Assembly: GCF_004664715.2 (NCBI RefSeq)
Contig: NC_051082.1
Coordinates: forward strand, 11,890,998-11,954,997
Direction: 5' to 3'
Length of the DNA: 64,000 nucleotides
Source of the DNA: Peromyscus leucopus
Lineage: Eukaryota > Chordata > Mammalia > Rodentia > Cricetidae
Numbering within the stretch: the first letter of the stretch is position 1; each line of letters begins with the position of its first letter. The position numbers were made by a program, and so were the translations under genes. Below are positions 35,825 to 47,400 of the stretch, piece by piece. Under the pieces are notes generated by a model that was not told where the DNA came from, did not search any database, and saw only the letters and a program-made list of their open reading frames with translations.

Positions 35825-38800
35825 TGCCCGACTGGCTTGGGCTTTTTAACTTTTCTTCTGTATATCTTACTTTCACAGCTTCCTGGGTCTGCTGGCTGGC
35901 AGTGGCTGCCTGGCTCCTCCCCCCTGGGCTTCTCTCTCTTTCTTTCCTCCTCCTCTCGTTTTTTTCCCCTCTTCCCTTTGGGCGCAGATGTCTCCTCCTG
36001 TTTATTCTCTCTGTCTGCCAGCCCCGCCTATCCTTTCTCTGCCTAGCTATTGGCTGCTCAGGCTCCTTATTAATCCAATCAGGTGCCCTAGGCAGGCAAG
36101 GTGAAGCAGATGCAACACATCTTTACATAATTAAACAAATGCAGCATAAGCAAAAGCAACACACCTTTATACGGTTAAAGCAACATTCTGTAGCATAAAC
36201 AAATAGAGCCATCTTTGCCCAGTTAAAAATAATACTCCACATAGATGGTGTTGATGGTGATGATGGTGATGGTGTTGGTGATGGTGGTGATGATGGTGGT
36301 GGTGTTGATGATGATGTTGGTGATGATGGTGGTGATGGTGATGATAATAATGATGATGTTGATGGTGTTGATGGTGATGGTGATGGTGATAATGGTGGTG
36401 GTGATGGTGTTGATGGTGGTGATGATGATGGTGATGGTGATGGTGATAATGGTGGTAGTGATGATGATGGTGGTGGTGGTGATGATGGTAATGGTGATGA
36501 TGTTGATGTGGTAATGGTGGTGGTGGTGATGGTAATGGTGATGATGTTGATGGTGGTAATGGTGGTGGTGGTGGTGGTGATGATGGTTATGATGGTGATG
36601 GTAGTAATGAGAGCAGAAGGGAGGGAGAAGGACAGGGCCAGGATGAAGGCACAGTGTGTTCTGTAAGTGCTAGGCTTTCCCAGCCTGGATACAAAAGATG
36701 GAAACTGGGGGCTGTGCTTTTGGGCCAGGTGAGGTACATGAGCAGAGCAGATGCAGAACTCTAGGGAGTGGTGGAGACCGTGGCAAAATGTAGCCCCACA
36801 GCTTATCTACAGGGACCGCTCCGGCCAGTGCTCTACACAGGAACGGGGCCTCGTCCCCTGCTCCTGCAGAGCCTTTTTCTCACCCCTGTGCTGGGGCTAA
36901 AACACAAGTCTCACACACACCAGGTGGGCACTCTACCACTGAGCCAAGGCCTAGCTCTCTCTTCACTTTTTTATTTTGAAATAGGGCCTTGCTAAGTTTC
37001 CAAGGCAGGCCTTGAACTTGCAGTCCTCCTGACCCACCTTCTGGAATATCTGGGATGACGGACAGGCCTTTGCCCCAAGCTGAGCTGAGCTGAGCTGGGC
37101 ATCTTCCTTCCTTCCTTCCTTCCTTCCTTCCTTCCTTCCTTCCTTCCTTCCTTCCTCCTTCCCTCCCTCCCTCCCTCCCTCCCTTCCTTTCTTCCTTCCT
37201 CTTCCTCTTCTCCCCCACCCCCAACTTCCCCTCTCTCTCTTGCCAACTTTCAGGATCCTATGTAAAGTCTCCCAGTTTTGAAACATGAGGGCTAATTCAC
37301 CCAGACACACAAGCAAAAGTCACTTGGAATCAGTCACCACGTGTTGAGGTTGTCCTGGACCGGGGGCTGCCAGTCTGAGATCCCTGTTTTGTTTTTGTTT
37401 CGATGGTTTTTTTTTTTTTGTTTGTTTTGTTTTAGGTTTTTTGAAACAGAATTTCCTGGCTGTCCTGGAACTCACTTTGTAGACCAGGCTAGCCTTGAAC
37501 TCACGGAGATCTGCCAGTCTCTGCCTCTTGAGTACTGCTGGGATTGAAGGCATGAGTCGCCACCACCCGGCTGAGATCCCTGTTTTAATAATGTTCAGTG
37601 CACAATCTGAGGTGGCTGTCGGGGGGAGCTTGGTGGCACAGGCCTGTAATTCCAACTCTCCTGGAGGTTGCAGCAAGAGGATTATAAATTCAGGGCTAGC
37701 CTGGGCAACAGACAGATGCCACTGATGTTGTCTTCAGTTACGGATGAAGCCAGCAAGATTTTTTTTTTAGATTTATTTTACTTATGTGTGTTCGCTCACA
37801 CTCAGAGGCCAGAGGGCGTCATATGAGTCCTTAGCATTCCAGATGTTTGTGAGCCACCTGATGTGGGTGCTGAGATCTGAACTCGGGTCTTTCTGATAGA
37901 GCACTAAGCATGCACTATTAACCACTGAGGCAATTCTCCTGCCTCAGCTGAACTAACTTTTCCCCAGTGCTAAATACAGACCTCTTGGCAGAAAGATCCA
38001 GAACCTGCTGAATGCTGGAGATGTCACAGCCCAATCCTTACAGCCTGCATTAAGAGCTTTGAAGATGTATATAGCATCTCTCTCTGCTTTTTGTTTACAG
38101 ACTGGGAAACTGAGGCCCAGAGAGCTTGAGATTTCCTCCCCAGATTCCCCCTCCTCCCCCATGGGATTGAGCTCTGGCCTCCCATCTAGAGGTGACGTCA
38201 TTGCACCCCAGTTAGCCTGGCTCTCACCCGGGCAGCCTCAGAGGTGTTAAGTGGGACACGGCTGAGGTAGGAGGAGGGAAAGAGATCAGGAGGCCAGCTC
38301 CCCACTCAGCTCGCCCCTGGGAGCCAACATCAGCGCCACCCACATGTCCCCAGTGGGCAGGGACCACAGATTTTCTCAGATCATGAAGCCCTGAGCAGCC
38401 TGTGTGTGTGTGTGTGTGTGTGTGTGAGTGTATGTGAGTGTGAGTGTACATGTATGTGAGTGTGTGCATGCATGTGAGTGCATGTGAGTATGTGTGAGTG
38501 TGCATGCATGTGAGTGTGTGTGAGTGTGCATGTATGTGAGTGCATGTGAGTGTGTGAGTGTGCATGTATGTGAGTGTGAGTGTGCATGTGTGTGAGTGTG
38601 TGTGAGTGTGTGTGTGTGTGTGTGTGTGAGATGTAGCCCAGGCTGGCCTCTTCTAACTTACTACGTGTCCAAGGATGACTGTTCTCATTTGCTTTCTACC
38701 GCCGTGATGAACACCAAGACAAATTTGGGGAGAAAAGAGCTTGTAGTCGGTCATGGAGGGAAGTCGAGGCAGGAACCTGGAGGTAGGTAGGAAATGGAGC

Positions 38801-41800
38801 AGAGGCCACGGAGGGACACTGCTCCCTGTTTTGCTCTCCAGGGATTGTTCGGTTGGCTTTCTCATGCTACCCGGGAACCCCTGCTCAGGAATCGTGCCGG
38901 CCACGGTGGCCTGGACCCTCCCGCATCAATCATGAGTCAAGAAGACGCCCCCACAGCTTTGCCTCGAGGCAATCTGACCCGAGTTGTTTTCTCAGTTGGG
39001 GGTCCCTCTTCCCAGATAACCGTTGCTTGTCACGTTCACACACACACAAACAACTAGCTAGCACAGTGACTTTGGACTTGTGGTCCCCCTGCCTCCGCCT
39101 CCCACACACTGGGATCAAAGGCGTGTGCCACCGCAGCCGGCGGCGTCTGCGGCACTGGGGAGAAACTCAGGGTTCCCTGCACACTTGCCAAGCACTCCCG
39201 TGGTGAAGATGCACCCACAGCCCTCTTTTTCACTTTTACATTTTGAGACAAGTATCGCTAACTTGCCGAGGCTGGCCCGGAACTCACTCTGTAGCCCAGG
39301 CTAGCCTTGAACTTGTGACCCCCTGCCTGGGCCTCTGTGAACATGGGATGGCAGGCCTGCACCACCAGGCGCATGTGTACCTTGATGAGCTAATGTTGGG
39401 GCTTGAAATGATGTGGGGGAACCTGCCTGGGAGGAAGTGGTGATTTGGAGACAGTTCAGGGCTCTGACTGAGATGGTCCCCTCTCGCTGAAGCCTGGGGT
39501 ACAGACCTTGCCGGGCCCACGGGCAAGGCTGACATGCCCAGGAAGCTAGCTCGCTCCAGGGTAGCTATTGTCACAGGTGTGACTGACACCCCAAAATAAA
39601 CATAGACATACCTACTCAGGCTGGATATAGCAGTCGGGGAGCGAGCTGTGCCCAGTGTGGAAAGTCCACGGAGGGACTCAGGTGGGCTCTGTAGCTGACT
39701 GCCCGGCTCCTTGGTGAGCCGCCTCGGTCTCCTCATTTGGAAAGCAGAGATTAAATGCACTCTTGACCCTTGACCCTCGGGTAGATGAGACTGAATGGCC
39801 GGAGAGTGGCAAACAAGTCTGCCTCTGTTGTTGGTTGCTGGGTAATCTCGGGCAAATGACCAATCTGGGCTGTCACCCGCCCTAGAGTGAGTGGTAAGTA
39901 AAGTCTGTGGGAGGAGAATATGGCCTGTTCTTGCCACCATAGGTCATAGGTCTGGGTTTGAATCCTGACTCCTCTGCTGTGTGACCTTGAGCAAACCACT
40001 TGGCCTCTCTGAGGTTGCCACGATATCCCTCTCCTCTGGCTGTGTGTTCCGAGCACAGGAGTCTGCTAAAACCAGTTTTGTTGGCCAGATCAGTTTCGTC
40101 ACCCCATTTTCCAGCTAGAGAAACTGAGGCAGAGAGGAGGGAGCACCCTCCTTGGCAGGCTAGGAAACGCCTCCTGACCCAACTCCCTCTCCCTTCTCTG
40201 GGCACTTAGTGTTTGCTGCCTCAGTTTCCCCAGCTGGGACAAGGGCTTCAGAGCCTGTCGTGATTCTCCGGCAGGATGTGAAGTACCTGGCCACCAGCGG
40301 TTTCCTCTTTCTCCGGTTCTTTGCGCCTGCCGTCCTCACGCCGAAGCTGTTCGACCTCAGAGACCAGCACGCGGACCCCCAGACCAGCCGCTCCTTGCTG
40401 CTGCTTGCCAAGGTGTGTGTGTGTGTCTGGGGGGGTGGGGGGTGGGAGGGGCTCCACCTGGGTCCTCTCAGCTGGAGAGAAGCATGATGGGAAAGATCGG
40501 GAAGGTCGTCTGGGAGAAGGCCCAGAGGAAGCCAGTTTCCTTGTGGGGGTCTCTGTTTTCTATGACATGGCCTTGCTGGGCCACTGAGACCTAGAACTTG
40601 CCCTGTTGCCCAGACTGGCCTAGGACTCAGGGTAATCCTCCTGCCTCAGCCTCTCAAGTGCTGAGATTATAAGTCTCATTAAAAATGACCACGGTTAGGC
40701 GGTGGTGGCGCACGCCTTTAATCCCAGCACTCAGGAGGCAGAGGCAGGCGAATCTCTGTGAGTTCGAGGCCAGCCTGGTCTACAGAGCGAGTTCCAGGAA
40801 AGGCTCAAAGCTACACAGAGAAACCCTGTCTAAAAAAAAACAAACACAACAACAACAAAAAAACAAACAAACAAACAAAAGAACCCCACTGTGTCTGGCT
40901 TTCATTTGCCCCCCCCCTCCCCTTTTGGTAGTACTGGGAATTGAACATGGGGCCTCATGCATGGGAGGTGATCACTCTACCACTGAGCTACAGCCCCAAA
41001 CCCTGTTGCTCTCTTTTCCTTTTCTCCCTCCTTGTCTTTATTTTTTTTTAGATCATGAAAACTCACTCCTTCCCAAAGAAATGGAGGAAGTAGGCTAGCA
41101 GTCATTTATACCTCAGTATGAATTAAGCCATTCTTGATAAAGTAGCCACAACCTGTGGCTCTGACAGGTCCCCAAGGACACGTGATAGAATTGGGCAGTG
41201 CTGGGTGCTGGGTGGGAACTGGGTGCTGGTTCCAAAAGGGAGGGAGGGTCAGACGGTGCCCACGGTGTACAGATATGAGAACAGAGTTTGGGGTTCCAGA
41301 GGCCGCTCGCCTCAGCAGTGACCTCGGCTTCCTTTCTCCTCTGCTCCAGGCCGTGCAGAGCATCGGGAACCTGGGCCAGCAGCTGGGCCAGGGCAAGGAG
41401 CTGTGGCTGACCCCCCTCCACCCCTTCCTGATGCAGAGCATCTCCCGTGTGAGGGACTTCCTGGACCAGTTGGTGGATGTGGACGGGGATGAGGGTGAGT
41501 CCTGTGGTCCTGCCACTCCTGGCTTGCGACCGCCGCCCCCCCCCTCCGGGGGAGGGGAAGTACTCAGCATCCCACTCCATTGGTCCCCAGTTCCCCAGCA
41601 CCAAGATTGTGGACCTGCAGGTCAACTAGTCAGTCAATTAACACTGGTGTCAGACTTGGTTAGGTCATCTCTACCAATGTGGCCACGTGGCAGGGTCATG
41701 GCATGGAGTCTCTGGCATGGGTACGCTTAGTAAGTCTCTGCCATGTTAAATAGGCAGCACCTCAAAGACCTGGGGCTATGGCTTAGTGGAGGAGAGCACC

Positions 41801-42258
41801 TTGCATGCATGAGGTCCTAGGTTCAATCCTAGCACTTGAAAAAAACAAACCCTTCTAGATGCTTTGGATAAAGTGGTTAATGGAAGGGAAATGGCTCAGT
41901 GAGTGAAGTGCTTACTGAGCAAGCTTGAGGACCCGAGTTCAAATCCCTACACTCCCCTAAAATCTGGGCGTGGCTGTGCCTGTCTGTAACCCCAGCACTG
42001 GTGGTATGGAGGCAGGCGGATCCTCCGGGCTCCCTGACCAGCCACTGGAGCCACATGGTGAGTTCCGGGTCCAGTAAGTGGGCCTGTGTCAAATCATAAG
42101 CTGGGGGGCAACAGAGAAAGACTCCAGATGTTGACCTCTGGTCTCCACATGAGCAGATGCACACACACATGCATGCACTACACACACACACACATGCATA
42201 TGTACGTATACACACACACACACACACACATGCATGCACTACGCACACACATGCATAT

Positions 42259-42305
<47 letters not shown>

Positions 42306-42687
42306 ACAGGAGAAAATCTTGGACTTATTCATAGGATTTCCTTCTAGTGGGGACCAAGGTGTAAGACAACAGCCAGATATACAGAGTGTTGGGGGAGTCA
42401 CAAAGTGGGTGCTGGTGTGTCGTGGTCCACATTTTTTTTTTTTTTTTTTGAGACAGGGTTTCTCTGTGCAGCTTTGCGCGTATTCCCGGAACTCACTCTG
42501 TAGACCAGGCTGGCCTCAAACTCACAGAGATCTGCCTGCCTCTGCCTCCCGAGTGCTGGGATTAAAGGCGTGCGCCACCACCGCCTGGCCGTGGTCGACA
42601 TCTTTAATCCCAGCACTCAGGAGGCAGAGGCAAGAGAGGCCAGCCTGGTCTACAGACCAGGATAGTCTGGGCCACACAGTAAGACTC

Positions 42688-42747
<60 letters not shown>

Positions 42748-43171
42748 GACAGAGAGACAGAGACAGAGACAGGCAGAGACAGAGAGACAGAGACAGACAC
42801 ACAGAGAGAGACAGACAGAGAGAGAGAGACAGAGAGAAGATGGATGGCCCAGAGTGGCCTCCCTAGTGCCACTGGAGTGAACATCTGGAGTGAGCACTGT
42901 GACTTTTTTTGGAGTGTGTTAAATCAACATCAGCTCCCAGACAAGGACACTGCCAGGTGCCCAGAGAATGGGGTCCATACTTACTCCCCCAATGCTGGGT
43001 TTTCTCGAAGTCCTCTCCCTGTGAATCACCTAGCAGCAACTCCCCCCCCCCCCATCACCATCACCACAAACCGGGAGCTGATGCAGTCCTGGGTTTAGAG
43101 CGCCACCTAGTGTCAGCGCCTTGGAGATGACTGCAGACTGCAACAACAGGGCACAGACCAAAACCGGGAAG

Positions 43172-43224
<53 letters not shown>

Positions 43225-43743
43225 TCACACGGGACTTACACTACGCTCTATTTTGCTCTTATGGGAGATTCTGATGGCCTCAGAGATACTGACTGGGGGG
43301 AAGGATGGCTTGTCTGGCTCCTGTCTGGGCTCACAGAAGAGCTAAAGGGCATCTTGGTGCAAGATGGAGACACTCTAGCTGGGATTCGGGGAACTGGTCC
43401 CAACGTAAGAGCAATCCAGGCAGTGAACAGCACGTGCAAAGGCCCTGGGGTAGGGACAGAGGGCATCAGAGAAGCTTGTGCAGAAGAGAGAAAGAGGAGA
43501 AGAGAGAGAAGAAAGCTGTGGGAGCAGTCCTCCCGACACCAGCCGGCTTGTGTTGGGAGTGGAATGGTGTCGTGCGCCTTTGAAGCTGAGGACTTGGGGT
43601 AGAGGGCACTTTGGAGACTCAGGTCACATTGGAGTAACCAGGTGCAATGGAGACCCCCAGCCAGCTGCAGTCTTACCTGCCGGCCCCTGGGCTAGGAGGA
43701 GGGATCTGGGTACCACTTTCCTCTGCTCCTTAGTCCCTTCCCT

Positions 43744-43798
<55 letters not shown>

Positions 43799-44375
43799 GG
43801 AGTGGGGTCTGAGGTCATAGCCTTGGTCTTCCCGCCCCTTAGGAGCAGACAGTTGCAGCAGGTGCCAGAGGCCCCAGACATAGCAGAGTCCCCCACCCCT
43901 CTCTCTATTTCCCAGAGGCTGGGGGGCCAGCCTGCGCCCTGGTCCAGCCCTCGACAATTGTTCGGGAAGGCTTCCTGCTGAAGCGCAAGGAGGAGCCCGC
44001 CGGCCTGGCCACACGCTTTGCCTTCAAGAAGCGCTACTTCCGGCTGAGTGGGAAGGACCTCTCCTACTCCAAGACTCCAGAGTGGCAGGTGGGACTCCGA
44101 CCACAAGAAGACGTCACTAGGGTACTCGGGGGAAACTGAGACCCAAGGTGGGCGTTGGGGCACCCCCACCCAATATCATAGCAGCTAAGGCAACAGATTC
44201 CAAACTCTCGGCTGGCTCCGAGCTTGGGGCCAGCCTGGCCCAGAACAAGGACACATTTCATGGTGGGACATTCTGTCTAGGGGTGGACGTGCAGGGGTGG
44301 GGGCCACAAGCATGTCCCACACCAAGCATCATAGACTCACGTAGGATCCATCTGTTCCTCTGGCTATGTGCAGGT

Positions 44376-44423
<48 letters not shown>

Positions 44424-47400
44424 CACTCACTCAACAACTCAGTCACCATGCACAAGCTTTCCCTGTGTGCCTGCGTGTGCCGGGCTCTGTCCTAGGCAGA
44501 TGACACCACTGTCCTCCATGCTAACCAGCCCGAGGGAGACTAGGACTTGGCATTTCATCAGCCGTCTGGGTTGCAAGGCTGCGTCCACAGACGGAGTGAC
44601 TTTGGCAGGGTCGTTTGCCTCCGTGCCTCAGTCTCCCCATCTTCACATTGGGGAGAGTAACAGGCCCAGTCTCAGAAAGTGGTGGCGGTTATTGAGTGAG
44701 CTGAGGGAAGCAGGGTTCGGAAAGCCTCAGCCCAGTGCCACACAAGCAACTGCTGTGGCAAGGATACTGGTGGTGGTGATGAGGGTGAGGGTGATGATAG
44801 TGATGATGGTGATAATGGTGGTGGTGGTGATGATGGAGGTGATGATGGAGGTGATGATGGTGGTGATGATGGAGGTGATGTGATGGAGGTGATATGATGG
44901 AGGTGATGATGGTGGTGATAATGGAGGTGATGGAGGTGATGATGGTGGTGATGATGGAGGTGATGATGGAGGTGATGATGGTGGTGATGATGGAGGTGAT
45001 GTGATGGAGGTGATATGATGGAGGTGATGATGGTGGTGATAATGGAGGTGATGGAGGTGATGATGGTGGTGATGATGGAGGTGATGTGATGGAGGTGATG
45101 ATGGAGGTGATGATGGAGGTGGTGATGGTGGTGATGATGGAGGTGATGGAGGTGATGATGGAGGTGGTGATGGTGGTGATGATGGAGGTGATGATGGTGG
45201 TGATGATGGAGGTGATGATGGAGGTGATGGAGGTGATGATGGTGGTGATGATGGAGGTGATAATGGAGGTGATGATAGAGGTGATGATGGAGGTGATGGA
45301 AGTGATGATGGTGGTGATGATGGAGGGGATGATGGAGGTGATAGTGATTGTGATGATGGAGATGATGATGAAGGTGATGATGGAGGTGATGGTGATTGTG
45401 ATGATGGAGGTGATGATGGTGGTGATGATAATGATGGTGATGATGGTTCCAGTGACGAGGGTGATGGTGATTGTGGGATGGTGGTGATAACGACGGTGAT
45501 GACGGTGTCAGTGATGTTAATGTTGGTGAAAGCCAACTTAGACCCGGGGAAAGTCAAGTCACTTGGCAGGTGACAGAGCAGGACCGTGGGGAAGACACAA
45601 CAGAGCTGTTCAGAACTGAGCGCATGTCCTTGGCGGCCCCACCTGGTGCCACAGCCAAAGGCATGCCGCCTGTGGCTGCCCACAGGTTCACTCATCCATC
45701 CCAGTGTCCTGCATCCGTGCCGTGGAGCGTGTGGATGAGGGTGCCTTCCAGCTACCACACGTCATGCAGGTGGTGACGCAGGAGGGCACCGGGGTGCCGC
45801 ACACCACCTACCTCCAGTGCAAGGTAAGGTGCCACCGCAGTCAGGGGTGGGGACCCTGGGGACCCTGGCTCAGGCTCACCCGCGTTCTGATTGGCTCCAC
45901 CCCTTGCAGAATGTGAATGACCTCAACCAATGGCTGTCAGCCCTGCGAAAAGCCAGCGCCTCCAATCAGGACAAGCTGGCGGCCTGCCACCCGGGTGCCT
46001 TCCGCAGCGGACGCTGGACCTGCTGCCTCCAGGCTGAGCGCTCAGGTGAGGGGGCGGGCTTTGCTGCAGGCTCCACCCTCCCCGTCGGCCAATCAGTAAG
46101 CATCGCACTCTCACTTGGGCGTGCTGTGCAACCATGAGCAAGTGACTCAATGTCTCTGTGCTTCAGTCTTCTTGACTGGGCCGCAGGGTTGAGGATAGCC
46201 CTGACCTCCTTGGTTCTATTAGCCGATACTGAGTTGGTACACTCAGAGCACCGTCTGGCACATGGTGCCAGCCACACACAAGTACTGTTTCTAACACTCC
46301 CACTCTGTGCGAGCTGCCCAGAGCACACAGTCTGACTTGCTGAGCCTAGATGACAATGATGGTGACCATAACAGGTTGCTATGTTGTTGCTGGGATGAAT
46401 CTCTGGCCCTGAGCGCTGGCTGTACCACAGACCCCATCCCGGCCCCATCCGGACAATGATAATAGCGTTAGAATCACAAAACTGAGGCTTGGGAGACTTG
46501 GAGAGTGTCTGAGACCCAGCCCCAGGGCAGGGACTGGGGAAGGCTGTCTGGAGGAGATGTTGCTTTGCGTGACGATGGTGAGCGAGGGTGTGCAAGGCTG
46601 AGCAAAGGGGGCTGAGGCAGGACTCACGGGTCAACACGGTCCGCTTCAGCGTCCTTTCTGTTTCTGTGATGAAACCTTCTGCCCTTAGGGGAAGAAAGGG
46701 TTAATTTGGCTTACATTTCTAGATCACGGGTCCATCCCCGAGGGAAGTCAGGGCAGGAACTTGAAGCAGAAGCCATGGAGGAACACTGCTCGCTGGCCCG
46801 CTCACAGGCTCACACTTAGCCAGCTTTCATATGCAGCCCGGGACCACCTGCCTAGGGAATGGTGCCGCCCACAGTGGGCTGGGCCCTTGCGCATCAATTA
46901 CCAATCAGCACAATCCGCCCCAGACATGACCACGGGCCAACCTGATCTGGGCGTGCCGTTATTCGAGACTCTCTTCTCAGATGAGTCTAGGCTGTGTGTC
47001 AAGTTGACCGTTGAAGCTGAGCAGGGCCGGGGTTCGTGAGGCCATAGCTTCTGAATCAGAGTGGAGGCGGGGAGGAAGCTGGAACCCAGGCAGGAGCTAC
47101 AAGGGGGGGCCTGACTAACTGGAGGAGGGAGAGGCTTGCACAGGAATTGGGCAAACTGAAGAAGGCAGGGCGTGGCGACCACCCCGCCTAGAATGAGGCA
47201 GAGGCTGCTAGCCCGGGGCAAGACTTTCTTGACCGCACTGTATATCCTCAGCTGCCGGCTGCAGCCGCACACACTCAGCCGTCACGCTGGGAGACTGGAG
47301 TGACCCACTGGATCCTGACGCCGAGGCCCAGGCGGTGTATCGCCAGCTGCTCCTGGGGCGGGATCAACTCAGGTGGGTGTCACCCCACGGTGGCCTCTTT

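Larger units (their letters stand above)
35484..36243 (-). mobile_element. LTR-like rodent repeat, reverse, split by a B1
   Basis: Reverse complement of the repeat at 61605-62062: shares ccaccaaccagctcccaa, gtttctctttatctacctt, ggtgccctaggcaggcaagg and the aattaaacaaatgcagcat end. I believe it is an endogenous retrovirus LTR family but cannot name it. No open frame. Confidence 0.6.
35045..40274 (+). other. Rasal1: Rasal1 intron 13
   Basis: The largest Rasal1 intron (5.2 kb): two reverse B1s, an LTR-like repeat split by the second B1, a CCG tract, a TGA/TGG array, a CCTT array, a third B1, a reverse B2, a TG/TGAG array, a URR1-like repeat and a reverse MIR-like remnant near 39.95-40.1 kb. Confidence 0.9.
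41495..43915 (+). other. Rasal1: Rasal1 intron 15
   Basis: Contains an ID-like SINE (41770-41840), a B4-like SINE, CA, GA and TG tracts, an inverted B1 pair (42.43-42.69 kb) and a strong CTCF-like motif (43.1 kb). Confidence 0.9.
44089..45685 (+). other. Rasal1: Rasal1 intron 16
   Basis: Half of this intron is the TGA/TGG array (44.76-45.54 kb); a CA tract lies at 44377-44419. Otherwise unique. Confidence 0.9.

Noticed and set aside
44727..45758. A 343-residue minus-strand open frame
   Set aside because: It is a Ser/Pro/His-rich translation of the TGA/TGG array; triplet repeats lack stops by construction. No start context, splice signal or family similarity.
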